Positions 38,280-49,374 of a stretch of 64,000 nucleotides of DNA are shown here, piece by piece (positions within the stretch are counted from its first letter, which is position 1; each line of letters begins with the position of its first letter). Both the position numbers and the translations under genes were made by a program. This DNA is from Endomychus coccineus (lineage: Eukaryota > Arthropoda > Insecta > Coleoptera > Endomychidae), in assembly GCA_958510875.1 (NCBI GenBank), contig OY294067.1:144312046-144376045 (forward strand), in the 5' to 3' direction. The notes beneath the pieces were generated by a model. That model was given only the letters and a program-made list of their open reading frames with translations. It had not been told where the DNA came from and did no database searches.

Positions 38280-38999
38280 TAGTTGTATATGCAGAGATTT
38301 GTTTGCTATTTTGTGAGCGTTCATACCTTAATCAAAAAGTATTTCATTGAGTAATCCTTGTCATAATATATAAGCTCTTGTCAAACATTTTTAAACGCTA
38401 TAAAACTGTCTTGTTCATTGACAAAATATTCTTTGAAATTCGATCCCTTGAAATTCTCATATTTCAGCCCTAGTGGATAAATTTCTCAATTCAAATTTTA
38501 CCAGCTCAACCTCCATCAGCAACCCCCTCATGGATAAAAACTCTTTTTGTCGACGTTCGAAACAAGGGGAGCAACAGTTTCACGAGTGTGAAGATAACGG
38601 GGACAAACATCACACAGGTGAAATATTATTTTCCTTCCGACGAGCTGCACCTATAATGTCGTAAGCCCACCCGCTCACCGGGTAACTGTGAATGCTCCGT
38701 TTATAACAAGAGTATTACCACCATGCTTGAGGGTACAAAAATATAAAGTAGATTATTCATAAGACAGGCCACTCAGGATTATCCACGCTTAATAATTCTG
38801 TCGAGGATAAAATAAGTTAATATCCTCGAATAGATCGAGGTTGTGTGTTTCGAGGAAGACGTATTGCAGCATCGAAAACTTATAGTTACCCTTTTTCCAC
38901 CATGATTTGTCGAAATGATTGCTAAAATGCTGAAAATTATCAAATTGATATTGATTCCTATAAAATAATCCGTGGAATTTAATTCAAGTATGTACCGGA
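38280..38999. other. Non-coding stretch
   Basis: A 63-codon frame at 38473-38664 has no recognised motif. No other feature. Confidence 0.45.
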
Positions 39000-39150
39000 T
39001 TTCGCAATACATCTATGGTTCGTCCACGGCTGAAATCGAAAATCCACGTCAACACAAATGTTGACATGATTCCTCCTCAATTAGACCCCTAGAAACAAGT
39101 GAAAAATAAGTTAAAAATTCCCGGACTCACGGTATAGAAAATGGCATTCA
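39000..39150 (+). repeat. 143-bp-period repeat unit left of the BEL element
   Basis: Matches the units at 46231-46470 (shared TCGCAATACATCTATGGTTC, AAATTCCCGGACT, ACGGTATAGAAAATG). Confidence 0.65.
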
Positions 39151-39492
39151 CGATTTTCGATATCTGTCGAAACCGCAACTCTACACGTTTGACACCGTTT
39201 ATAGAGAAAACGGTTATGGGTAATTTTTGCTGAGAACAGATATAAATAGAACGAAAAAATACGAACAGATCGACAATTCGTACGGCTCCGTGAGTCTCAC
39301 CTTGCGAAAGTTATAAGAATACAAATTTCAAAGTACCGAGAATTATAAAAAAATTAATTTTACTGAGCGTACCCTATTATTATAATAGAAACAACTCGGA
39401 AATGGGAACGAATTTCGAAAAATCGTTCACATATTCTCGATCCTCATACTTCAGACTATCCCTCCCTCAAATTTCAGAAAATTTGGAGTACC

Positions 39493-39497
39493 GACCG
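39493..39497. repeat. Target-site duplication GACCG (left)
   Basis: GACCG precedes the left LTR and is repeated at 45896-45900 after the right LTR. Five bases is typical for BEL/Pao integration. Confidence 0.9.
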
Positions 39498-39847
39498 TGG
39501 TTTTAAACATTGTTAATTAGTTCATTGTATTTGTTTATTATTAAGTATGTATAATTTAAAGTAAGTGATATTTCCTATTCTTGTTTAAGTTAGTTATAAG
39601 TTATGGCTCATGCCCCTCCATTATTACCACTCTCAACCCGGATTTACCCTCTTGTCGAGGAACCAGGTAGAAAATGTGTAGTTAAGAAAAGATGTAGCAG
39701 CCTGCTAGTACAGTTTTTAAAACCTCTTGAAAGAGTCCAAAATTATCTATTTAAATAAATGTTATTGTTTGAAAACAGTTTTAATTAATCCAGAAAAGAC
39801 CCATGAAAATACAGTCCACTCGATCGATTTATGGTGAAAACGAAACA
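39498..39847 (+). repeat. 5' LTR of BEL/Pao element
   Basis: TGGTTTTAAACATTG at the start and GAAAACGAAACA at the end. AATAAA occurs near 39758. Appears identical to 45546-45895. Confidence 0.95.
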
Positions 39848-39848
39848 T

Positions 39849-39866
39849 TGGTCCTACGATACCGGA
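39849..39866 (+). other. Primer-binding site, tRNA-Tyr-like
   Basis: TGGTCCTACGATACCGGA starts one base after the LTR. It resembles the complement of the 3' end of eukaryotic tRNA-Tyr with a few mismatches. The tRNA identity is inferred from memory of the tRNA pattern. Confidence 0.5.
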
Positions 39867-40288
39867 TGCGAAAATAATTAAGATTTCCTGCCACGTGATG
39901 ATGTTTGATGTTTGAATGCAGTTGGCGACGATTATTTTCTGATATAAATGTGAGTTCCTTTGTTATCCTTTAGATTTGTGTATGTATTCAATTTGTTTAA
40001 AAGGGTTTACAGATTCTTCAGGTTAAGATTGTTTCTCGATGCTTTATTATTACATGATTAATATAATATGATTTATTAATGCTTCTGGATTTACTTAAAT
40101 AGTTTATAGATGATAAATTGATATATAGAGGCTGATTAGATTGATGATATAGATTTGAATAATGATTCACAGATACGTTTGTTTATAAAGTTTATTACTT
40201 TAATTTAAGATTTGATTATAAGATTAACAGTTTTTCTGTTGATTATTTAAAATTGAGATTTGTAGTAAATGAATTACGTTTAATCAAA

Positions 40289-42445
40289 ATGGATGCCTTG
40301 ATTAGGAAAAGGGGTTGCATTAAAAGCAAACTAACCACTCTTTCAAAATCAGTAGATTTATTATATGATCAGATAAAAGTTGATAGAAATCAAGATATTG
40401 AAAAGATTACGATGTTAGAATTGAAAATTGAGAGACTAAAACATATTATTGTTGAATTCGATCAAGTTCAAAATGAAATCGAAAATGAGTGCGATGAGCA
40501 ATTATTGAATGAACAGTTAGAAGAGAGGGAGTCATTTTGTGATAAATATGAAACTATTTTGGCGAGAACAGCATGTTTATTAAAAAGTAGATCTGATTCT
40601 AATCTAGCGCCACCTTCTCAAGCTGCTCAATCAAAAAAGCTACCTATTAAATTACCTGTTATAGACTTGCCACATTTTGATGGCTCGTATGAAGGATGGT
40701 TAAATTTCAAAGATATATATCAGTCCTTAATTCACGAAAATGTAGAAATTAACGATATACAAAAATTTCATTATTTACGAGCAAGTCTCAATCCCTCAGC
40801 TTTCAAAATTATAGGGTCTGTTGAATTATCAGCAAGTAATTATGAAGTAGCTTGGAGTATGTTATGCAATAGATTTGATAAAAAGATGTTATTAGTGTCT
40901 ACACATATCCAAGGATTGTTTGAGATACCATTGATTAGAAAGGATTCATTTGTAGAGTTGCGAGAATTGATAGATACTTTGTTCAAACATTTGGGTGCAT
41001 TGAATAATCTGAATGTAGATACTAAAAATTGGGATTTGTTGTTAATATATATTGTCAATTCAAAACTAGATAAAACTACCCAGTCCGAATGGGAAAAGAT
41101 GAAAAAGATGAAAAAGAATGAATTTCCCACATTAAATGAATTTACTACGTTTATATCAGATAGAGCTGATACAATTGAATCAATAGCTTATAACGTTAAT
41201 AAAGATATTAGTAAATTCAAAGGTCATGCAGATGTTAAACAAAAATCAACTAAAAGTTTTCTTAGTAATCAGAGTAGTTCAAATAAGATAATTAAATGCA
41301 ACTTTTGTAGCAAGACAGGTCATAAAATTTATACTTGCAAGATGTTCATTGATTTAGATGTTTCCGAACGCGTGAAACGTATTAATGATTTGAAATTGTG
41401 CCACAATTGTTTATGTAAAGACCATAGTGCAAATTCGTGCAAGTCAAAACCTTGTTTTTCATGCAACCAAAAGCATAGTAGATTACTACACACAGATGTT
41501 GAGACAAGGGTCGCATTTACAAGCACACTCAAATCTCATGTCCTTTTACCTACTGCGAAGGTTTTCGTTGTTGATTTTTATGGCAATAAACACGTTTGTT
41601 ATGCTGTATTAGATTCTGGTTCCCAGTCTAATTTTGTTACACAAAATCTCGTTTCGAAACTGAATTTACATCAAACAAACATAGATATTTCAGTTTCAGG
41701 TATCGGTTCAGGAATTACTATTGATAAAAAATGTATCGTAAATGCACAATCTATGATCAATGATTTCTGTTTGAATTTGGATTGCTTAGTTTTACCCAAA
41801 ATTACTGACTATTTACCTAGCCAGTATTTAGATATTTCAAGTTTAAAAATGCCGACAAACATTATGTTGGCGAATCCTGAATTTTATGAGCCCAATAATA
41901 TAGATTTGTTGATAGGGGTCTCGACCTTTTGGGACGCTTTAAAATCTCACAAAATAGTTCTAGGTAAAGGTTTAGTTCTACAACAAACCATATTCGGTTA
42001 TATTGTTGGCGGCAATTTGCCAGATGTCTCTACAGATTCGAAAGAAACCAAATGTTTATTATCGGTAGATTTCGTAAACTTAAATCAATCATTACAAAAA
42101 TTCTGGATGGTTGAACAGATTGATGAGAAATGTAAATTATCTAATGATGATTTGAAATGTGGAAACATATTTAAGGAGACATTCTCGCGAGATCTAAACG
42201 GTAGATTTATTGTTAAAATACCGTTAAAACATGACGTTACTAGTTTAGGGAATTCAAAAGAATTAGCTGTAAAAAAGCTAATGTCTCTTGAAAGAAAGTT
42301 TGAAAAGTTTCCACATTTTGAAATAGATTATAAGGATTTTATGCGTGAGTATTTGGAAATGGGACATATGAGTTTAATTAATGACGATGTTGATAAAAAA
42401 AATATCATATTTTATGCCCCATCATTTAGTTATGAAAGAAGATAG
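40289..42445 (+). CDS. BEL/Pao gag and protease region of polyprotein
   Basis: The frame opens upstream, but the first good ATG is at 40289 (MDALIRKRGC). Counting from the open frame at 40253: a coiled-coil-rich N-terminus (residues 30-110); the BEL gag core (DUF1759-like, LPHFDGSYEGWLNFKDIYQS, about 139-158); three Cys/His clusters, with knuckles CNFCSKTGHKIYTC (349-362) and CHNCLCKDHSANSC (383-396) and then CFSCNQKH; and an aspartic protease with DSG at 454-456 (VLDSGSQSNFVT). Gag packages the element RNA and the protease processes the polyprotein. The frame ends at 42445, soon after an A8 run where the pol frame takes over at +1. Confidence 0.9.
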   Translation: MDALIRKRGCIKSKLTTLSKSVDLLYDQIKVDRNQDIEKITMLELKIERLKHIIVEFDQVQNEIENECDEQLLNEQLEERESFCDKYETILARTACLLKSRSDSNLAPPSQAAQSKKLPIKLPVIDLPHFDGSYEGWLNFKDIYQSLIHENVEINDIQKFHYLRASLNPSAFKIIGSVELSASNYEVAWSMLCNRFDKKMLLVSTHIQGLFEIPLIRKDSFVELRELIDTLFKHLGALNNLNVDTKNWDLLLIYIVNSKLDKTTQSEWEKMKKMKKNEFPTLNEFTTFISDRADTIESIAYNVNKDISKFKGHADVKQKSTKSFLSNQSSSNKIIKCNFCSKTGHKIYTCKMFIDLDVSERVKRINDLKLCHNCLCKDHSANSCKSKPCFSCNQKHSRLLHTDVETRVAFTSTLKSHVLLPTAKVFVVDFYGNKHVCYAVLDSGSQSNFVTQNLVSKLNLHQTNIDISVSGIGSGITIDKKCIVNAQSMINDFCLNLDCLVLPKITDYLPSQYLDISSLKMPTNIMLANPEFYEPNNIDLLIGVSTFWDALKSHKIVLGKGLVLQQTIFGYIVGGNLPDVSTDSKETKCLLSVDFVNLNQSLQKFWMVEQIDEKCKLSNDDLKCGNIFKETFSRDLNGRFIVKIPLKHDVTSLGNSKELAVKKLMSLERKFEKFPHFEIDYKDFMREYLEMGHMSLINDDVDKKNIIFYAPSFSYERR

Positions 42446-44402
42446 CCTCACAACCCGCGCTAGAGTTGTATTCAACGGTTCAGCTCCGACATCAAATGGA
42501 GTTTCATTAAATGACATTCAATATGTAGGTCCCCAAATTTTGAGTAGTTTATTTAATATATTGATCAAATTTAGACAATTTCCGTACGTAGTTTCATCGG
42601 ACATAACGAAAATGTACCGTCAAGTCTTAATTGATCGTGAGGACAGGTGTCTTCAGAGAATTGTTTGGAGATTTGATAAGTCGGAAAACATTAAAGTATT
42701 CGAACTAAATACGGTTACCTATGGCACCGCGAGTGCACCTTACATAGCAATGAGGTGTTTACACCAACTTGCCGATGAATTTAGAGATGAATTTCCTGTT
42801 GCAAGTCAAATGATATTAGAGAATTTCTATGTAGATGATTTTATAGCTGGATTTTCAGATGAAAGGGAAGCAATTGAAATTTGTAACCAGATTTCTTATA
42901 TTTTGGGTACGGGATGTTTTGTTTTAAATAAATGGCGGTCTAATAGTGCACACATTTTAAACAATTTTCAATCAATTAATAAAACCACAGAAACTCTTAA
43001 AATATGTGACAAAGATACAAAATGTTTAGGTATACAATGGTGTTGTACAAACGATCACTTATCATTTAAATTCACTGATGATGAACAGATTTCAGAAAAA
43101 TGCTCAAAACGAAGTATATTGTCACAAATTTCGAAGTTATATGATCCGTTAGGTTTATTATCACCTTGTATAATAATTGCTAAAAGGTTAATTCAAAGAT
43201 TATGGTCGTTAAAACTTGATTGGGATGATGAACTTCCCGATAATTTAATTAGGAAATGGCATTTATTTTACAAGGAATTGATAATTTTAAATACCTTAAA
43301 TATTCCTAGATTTGTCATGATCGAAAAACCAGCAAAAGTTCAATTATTTGGTTTCTCAGATGCTAGCCAACGGTCTTATGGAGCAGTAGTTTATATGAGA
43401 TCAATCAATGAAAATAATGAGATAAAAGTATCTTTACTTTGTTCAAAGTCAAAAGTAGCTCCATTGAAATCGTTGACTATGCCGCGTTTAGAATTGTTAG
43501 CTGCATTGATGCTATCCCGATTAATGAAAGCCTTATCGGAATGCGTAATGTATGAATTCGATTGTTATCTATGGACAGATTCATTGATTGTCCTTCATTG
43601 GATTCATACAGAAACGTATAAATTGCAAACTTTCGTATGTACACGTGTGACGGAAATTCAAGAATTAACAGCAAATTACAGTTGGCAGTATGTTGAAACT
43701 AAACAGAATCCTGCGGATATTGTTTCACGAGGTAACTACCCAACTGAATTGATGAAAAATGAACTATGGTGGTCCGGTCCATCATGGCTTTACGATTTCA
43801 ATGTCTCTAGTTTTAATTTCAAGTTTACTCCTACTATAAAAAGAGATTTGCCAGAATTAAAAAAAACTAATTGCGAGATAGTTTTACATACAATAAGTCA
43901 AAACTGGCAAATATTTGATAAATTTTCTAATTTAACTCGATTACAAAGAGTTATTGCTTATTGTAAAAGATTCCATAACAATAGTAATTCGAAAATACGT
44001 GGTACCAATCGCGTTAATGGTAGATTAACGTTAATCGAATTAGATGATGCCCTTAAATGTTTGATTAAAATGGCTCAGATGCAAAGTTTTAGTAAAGAAT
44101 TCAATTATTTGACAACAGGAAATGTCAAAGCGATCAAAAATAAGTTTAATGGTTTAGCTGCTTTCATTGATAATTATGGAATAATAAGAGTCGGTGGTAG
44201 ACTCAAACATTCCGATTTACAGTATAATTCTAAACATCCTATAATTCTAGATTCAAAACATATGTTAACTAAATTAATATTTCAATCTGAGCATATTAGA
44301 CTACTCCATGCTAGTCCACAATTATTGCTAAATAGTGTCCGTCAAAATTATTGGCCTTTAAAAGGAATTTATTTGGCTAAAGAAACTGTTAGAAATGTTT
44401 AA
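42381..44402 (+). CDS. BEL/Pao reverse transcriptase and RNase H region
   Basis: The real start is the continuation of the upstream polyprotein; the listed start is only where this frame opens. RT motifs: RVVFNGSAPTSNG, SSDITKMYRQ (residues 72-81), GTASAPY and the catalytic YVDD (150-153). RNase H follows with the acidic set D327 (GFSDAS), E371 (PRLELLAA), D400 (LWTDS) and D446 (NPADIVSRG). After that comes the N-terminal integrase region (HASPQLLLNSVRQNYW). The frame ends in TAA at 44400-44402 inside the integrase zinc-binding region, one base out of register with the next frame. RT copies the element RNA and RNase H removes the template. Confidence 0.9.
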   Translation: MTMLIKKISYFMPHHLVMKEDSLTTRARVVFNGSAPTSNGVSLNDIQYVGPQILSSLFNILIKFRQFPYVVSSDITKMYRQVLIDREDRCLQRIVWRFDKSENIKVFELNTVTYGTASAPYIAMRCLHQLADEFRDEFPVASQMILENFYVDDFIAGFSDEREAIEICNQISYILGTGCFVLNKWRSNSAHILNNFQSINKTTETLKICDKDTKCLGIQWCCTNDHLSFKFTDDEQISEKCSKRSILSQISKLYDPLGLLSPCIIIAKRLIQRLWSLKLDWDDELPDNLIRKWHLFYKELIILNTLNIPRFVMIEKPAKVQLFGFSDASQRSYGAVVYMRSINENNEIKVSLLCSKSKVAPLKSLTMPRLELLAALMLSRLMKALSECVMYEFDCYLWTDSLIVLHWIHTETYKLQTFVCTRVTEIQELTANYSWQYVETKQNPADIVSRGNYPTELMKNELWWSGPSWLYDFNVSSFNFKFTPTIKRDLPELKKTNCEIVLHTISQNWQIFDKFSNLTRLQRVIAYCKRFHNNSNSKIRGTNRVNGRLTLIELDDALKCLIKMAQMQSFSKEFNYLTTGNVKAIKNKFNGLAAFIDNYGIIRVGGRLKHSDLQYNSKHPIILDSKHMLTKLIFQSEHIRLLHASPQLLLNSVRQNYWPLKGIYLAKETVRNV

Positions 44403-45391
44403 CATGTTTTAGGTTCAATCCTAAACCAATGGCTGTGACCATGGCTGATTTGCCACATAATCGTGTTGCTAATTTAATACCCTTTCAATGTACAGGTCTT
44501 GATTATGCAGGACCCTTTTCCGTAAAGGACCGCAAGATCAGAGGTTATAAAGTAACTAAAGCTTACATTTGTTTATTTGTTTGTTTAAGCACTAAGGCTA
44601 TACATATTGAGTTAATTTCTGATTTGTCAACCGATGCATTTATAGCATGCTTGAGAAGGTTCTCATCAAGAAGAGGATTTCCAAGCGACTTGTATTCGGA
44701 TAACGCCACAAATTTTGTAGGTGCGAATAATAGTTTGAATGATATGTATTCATTTCTGAAATCAAACAATGATCTAATATGTGATTATACTGATCAAAAT
44801 AGATCTAAATGGCATTTTATTCCTCCAAATTCACCGCATTTTGGAGGTATTTGGGAAGCCAATGTGAAAAGTCTAAAGAGGCATTTATACAAAGTAATCG
44901 GCGAAACAATCTTAACATATGAGGAGTTTATTACTGTGTTGACGCAGATTGAAGGCATACTTAATTCTAGACCCCTTTCTCCTCTTTCCGCCGACCCCAA
45001 TGATCTAAATCCGCTAACCCCCTCTCACTTTCTAATTGGCAAATTACTGACATTACCACCAGATCCAGATGTTCATCATATAACAATTAATAAGTTATCT
45101 CGATACCAACTTCTTCAACAATTGCAACAAAGTTTCTGGAAACGTTGGTCACGTGATTACCTGACTTCATTACAACAGCGTAAGAAATGGAATGCAGATA
45201 CTGATGTTATATCAATTGGTGCAATGGTTATTGTTAAGGTGGACAATTTACCACCATCCCAATGGGTATTGGGAAGGATTATAAAACTACACCCCGGAAG
45301 TGATGGAAAAACTCGTGTTGTGAGTGTTAAGACCAATAAAGGTGTTTATAAACGGCCGGTTGTAAAGGTGTGTCCACTCCCTATTACCTAA
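44393..45391 (+). CDS. BEL/Pao integrase region
   Basis: The frame is open from 44393 and continues the integrase after a one-base shift. Catalytic acidic residues, counted from the Met at 44429: Asp25 (GLDYAGPF), Asp91 (YSDNATNFVG) and Glu143 (HFGGIWEANVK). A C-terminal DUF5641-like domain follows (LPPSQWVLGRI, VVSVKTNKGVYKRPVVKVCP), which normally ends BEL/Pao polyproteins. The stop is TAA at 45389-45391, 154 nt before the 3' LTR. Integrase inserts the DNA copy into chromosomes, making the 5-bp duplication seen here. Confidence 0.9.
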   Translation, partial: KCLTCFRFNPKPMAVTMADLPHNRVANLIPFQCTGLDYAGPFSVKDRKIRGYKVTKAYICLFVCLSTKAIHIELISDLSTDAFIACLRRFSSRRGFPSDLYSDNATNFVGANNSLNDMYSFLKSNNDLICDYTDQNRSKWHFIPPNSPHFGGIWEANVKSLKRHLYKVIGETILTYEEFITVLTQIEGILNSRPLSPLSADPNDLNPLTPSHFLIGKLLTLPPDPDVHHITINKLSRYQLLQQLQQSFWKRWSRDYLTSLQQRKKWNADTDVISIGAMVIVKVDNLPPSQWVLGRIIKLHPGSDGKTRVVSVKTNKGVYKRPVVKVCPLPIT

Positions 45392-45527
45392 AAAAACAAA
45401 CATTTTTTGTTAATAGATGAACTCTCAATAGTTTTAAAGATTTCTAATTCAAATAGTTAAGTTAATTTTTCCATGTTTTATATTTTATATTTCTATCTGA
45501 TGGTACTGGTTGTTGAAGACCTGAGGT

Positions 45528-45545
45528 CTGCCAAGGTGGCCGGTA
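45528..45545 (+). other. Polypurine-tract-like sequence before 3' LTR
   Basis: Sequence ending CCAAGGTGGCCGGTA lies directly before the 3' LTR, where plus-strand priming occurs. It is less purine-rich than a classical tract. Confidence 0.4.
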
Positions 45546-45895
45546 TGGTTTTAAACATTGTTAATTAGTTCATTGTATTTGTTTATTATTAAGTATGTAT
45601 AATTTAAAGTAAGTGATATTTCCTATTCTTGTTTAAGTTAGTTATAAGTTATGGCTCATGCCCCTCCATTATTACCACTCTCAACCCGGATTTACCCTCT
45701 TGTCGAGGAACCAGGTAGAAAATGTGTAGTTAAGAAAAGATGTAGCAGCCTGCTAGTACAGTTTTTAAAACCTCTTGAAAGAGTCCAAAATTATCTATTT
45801 AAATAAATGTTATTGTTTGAAAACAGTTTTAATTAATCCAGAAAAGACCCATGAAAATACAGTCCACTCGATCGATTTATGGTGAAAACGAAACA
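45546..45895 (+). repeat. 3' LTR of BEL/Pao element
   Basis: 350 bp, appears identical to the 5' LTR on visual comparison; followed by GACCG. Confidence 0.95.
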
Positions 45896-46149
45896 GACCG
45901 GATAACTCGAGTATGATTCCAATATAAATTACAAACATTTGTATTCTTAAAATAGTGATTTTAAAAATATATAAAACTTTATTCGATTACCGAAACTTGT
46001 GAAATTTGGCCTATTTACGTTTTTGGACACGAGGAAACCGAATGTGACCTTAGAATTGTCGTATCTATCACCGTTTCGGAAATACGAACGAATCTTCGTT
46101 AGATCGTCTATAGATCAACATTTTATTTTTCATAAATAAAAAGTCTATA

Positions 46150-46470
46150 CCGTTTTCCTCTACTTGGAACCCCAGCAACACGTAAAAAATAGTTACAAAA
46201 TTCCTCGATTTACGTTATAGAAAATAGCCTCCCAGATTTCGCGATGCATCTATGATTCGACTATAGTCAAAATCGAAAATCCACGTTAATACAAATGTAG
46301 ACATGGTTTCCCCTAATTAGACACGTAAAAGATACGTCAAAAATTCCCGGACTTACGGTATAGAAAATAGCCTACCAGATTTCGCGATACATCTATGGTT
46401 CGACCACGGCCAAAATGGAAAATTCACGGCAATACAAATGAAGTCATGGCTTTCCCCTTATTAGACCACA
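46150..46470 (+). repeat. 143-bp-period tandem repeat right of the BEL element
   Basis: CCAGATTTCGCGAT recurs at 46232 and 46375 (period 143), with ACGGTATAGAAAATAG between. It is the same family as 39000-39150, so the BEL element interrupted an existing repeat cluster. Confidence 0.65.
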
Positions 46471-48170
46471 ACGAATACCGATGTTCTAGAGTTAAATACT
46501 TACCTTCAAGTGTACCAATATTACAACAGCTACAGTGGGACTGACCCTGAATTTATAACAGATCAAAATGTAGGTAGTACGAAATAGCATATTTGCGTTA
46601 CTCTCTCAACGGATTAATATATGATAAAGAAAATAATTTAACCTAGATGAAAAAGAAAAGAGTGAAAAAAAAGACCTAAACGAAAGGTGAAAACACCGTT
46701 GAGGCTGGAAGATTATATTTTAGAATAAGGGGAAAGGTCTGATGGGAGATATTAAACAGATACAATAATCAACATGTTTCAAAGTGTGAAAAAGTAGAAA
46801 GTCTGATAAAAGTCCATAAGTGCAGAATTATTCATGAAAGAACTTTATAATATATTTTGATTGAGAATATTTTGTATGATTTTCTTGAGGAAAATGGCCC
46901 CGAAAATATATATCAATTATATTCAATTCAATTAGCGGTATTATTATACCACATATTTGAGCAGTAACTCACACTATGAAAATATGAAAAATAAATTAAA
47001 CATAAATATAATCTATTTAAATACCAATGGAAATTTTTATCGATTCTATTCAGATGTTGTCCTTATGAAATTCTTCAACTGATTAGCAGAAATGTCTGGG
47101 CATAACCTCATTTCGTATGAGGAAAAACAAGTGAATTAGCATTTCTTGCTTCATATGCATGGAATGATGAGGCCAAGTCTTACTTTGACCTCTCAAACAT
47201 GACCAAAAATGGTCTGACCAAATTTTTTTGAGTCAAACTACCGCCGATGTGACGTGAAACTACTGTAACCTACTAGACTGGTTGAAGAAATCTACTGAAA
47301 ATATACTTTAAACTAAATATTACGGTAATTAATTACTTCATCACTAGGAGGGGAACTGTAGAACACAGTCATTAATTCTAAAATTTCAGATACGAATCAT
47401 TGAAAAAAAAAAACTTATTCAAAATAACATATAATTTTATGAGAAGCCAAAAAATATGTAAGTACCTAAAAACCAAATAAATGTACTATTTATTGGAGCA
47501 CGAAAAACATAAACTTGGTATTTATAAAGGAAACAATACATTCATTAGAAATGTTGAACCCCACAGAGAAAAAGGAAACACCATCTAATAAAATTTCAAA
47601 ACCATAAGCTCAGATTCATGAAAAAATATCTCTTCGTTTCCCGTGTATATTCAAATTCCAATTTTCAACAACAACTCATTGAAAACTGACGTGACGACTC
47701 AATTCACTCAATGGTCACAATGCAAATCAACGGTGGACAAGAGATTGATGGATAAAATAAGCCTGAAGAAGAGCACATGACTATATCTCAGTCTAAATCT
47801 TAGTATATTCTATGAACTAAACTTTCTGCCTCTGAATGTTGGCATAATCAGATATACATAAATAATATGATTTCTGTGTATAAACATCACTAATATTAGA
47901 AAATTAATAGTAACAGAAACAAAAGATTTTGATAGCTAGCCTACTATAGTACGGTTATGAACTGCAGTTACATCTCCTCGCTGGCCAAAGCCATTGTTTT
48001 TTTGCCAAGAATCATAGAGCAATCACTTCTTTGACTAGTATGTGACTCAAGTATAGCAGTCACTCCAGAGCACTCACGAACACGTATGATTTCGATACGT
48101 TCTCAGCCACATTTGGAGCAAGTTGGTCATATAAATTGGTAGGGTAGGTAGGAGTCAGATAAAATTTCTA
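46471..48170. other. Non-coding stretch
   Basis: AT-rich with many stops in all frames; no feature recognised. Confidence 0.5.
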
Positions 48171-48171
48171 C

Positions 48172-48960
48172 AATTATGGTCCAATAACATCGCACCAGGC
48201 ATTATGGTATACTTCTGCTATGTTGGACCTAAATTCGTTGGGTTTTAAATCGATAAGAATATTCTTAATCAGATTAAAAATCATATTAAAAACAGTTGCA
48301 TCTGTTCTATTACTAAACACAAACATGCTGGGAAATCCTTCTCTCATTTCATCTAGAACCAACAACGTCGTTAGTTCACAGTTGTACGAATTTGTACGTG
48401 AGTACCGTCGATACAGATGCAATCTGTTCCGTATCTCTTTGGCATTTCAAGTTGGGCATCATTCATAATTACAAGTGAGAAGTATTGTTCTTGTAACATT
48501 CTTACAACTGAATCAACGCTCTTTTCTCTGATTTTGATTACCGAACTTTCTACACTTACACTGTCAAATTTATGTCGAACCGCATCAGCATGTAGATTAT
48601 ATGGGTTTTCAATATTGAATAAATCTCCCTCCTGATATGTTATCCCTTATACTGTTCACAATTTCGTCAAATGGAATTTTTTGCTAGTTTTTACAGCTAT
48701 TTTCATCTGTTCACTTTTTGAACGTATAATTCTTCCAAGATCGATGCCATGCCCTATATGAGCTTTTGTAAAAGTAACTTTAATGTGCCTATTGTCAACC
48801 ATTTTTAATCTAGCTGAACAGTAATCATTAATTTTATTACTTCCTAACAACTTCAAATGGCGAATATTTTTTCCAGGCTTTCAAGAAATCCATCCCGATT
48901 TATTTTATTTACCGTTTGTTTTGTCCGACACTCAATATATTTTGTAGTGGTATCTTTCTA
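48172..48960 (-). pseudogene. MULE-type transposase relic
   Basis: Minus-strand pieces follow the order of a MULE (Mutator-like) DDE transposase: CSARLKMVDNRHIKVTF and THXGH-like AHIGHGIDLGRI (48856-48656); a middle piece ADAVRHKFDSVSVES; KRYGTDCICIDGTH with the first catalytic Asp (about 48430); and, after a frameshift, NSYNCELTTLLVLDEMREGF, FSNRTDATVFNMIF and AEVYHNAWCDVIGP (to 48174). Relatives usually have an Asp just before AE in the last motif; here it is Asn (SNIAE). At least two frame changes and a lost catalytic residue make this copy dead. The family call is from motif memory. Confidence 0.6.
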
Positions 48961-49374
48961 CTATTCAAATTCAGTGTAATTTCAAATTTGTAAACTCCGT
49001 TTCAACTGAATATATTTCAACGTTATCAACAGAACGATAGTGATCTATCATATTGCTTTTTCTCTCACTGATAGTTTACATTGCGCACTTGGTTGAAACT
49101 AATGTTGTTTTAACAGCATCTCGGAGAATGTACCTAGACTCTAGTCAAGATAGGTATGTACTGATATGTTAGTTATGGGAAAAACACGCTTCAAGATGAG
49201 CAAATACTCACTGGGTACTCTGAGTGTTGTACGCGGATAAAAAAGTATATACATAATATAGTTTAATAAAGAAAAAATCTTAAGGTTTTTTTCTCTAAAG
49301 ACTTGCTTTTTCTCTTCTTTAGCAGTTAGCGAGCTTAAGAGATGAAATCAAGACTGACGTCATTAGGTCTCACT

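Larger units (their letters stand above)
39498..45895 (+). mobile_element. BEL/Pao LTR retrotransposon, nearly intact
   Basis: 6398 bp bounded by two 350-bp LTRs that appear identical by eye, each starting TG and ending CA, and flanked by a 5-bp duplication. Internal order is gag, aspartic protease, reverse transcriptase, RNase H, integrase, as in BEL/Pao elements. The pol frame is broken at an A8 run (42395-42402) and near 44393-44402. No envelope-like gene follows integrase. Identical LTRs imply recent insertion. Confidence 0.95.

Noticed and set aside
42395..42402. Programmed ribosomal frameshift at the A8 run of the BEL element
   Set aside because: A second, opposite shift occurs in the integrase, where programmed shifting is not expected. 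Homopolymer error or mutation is simpler.
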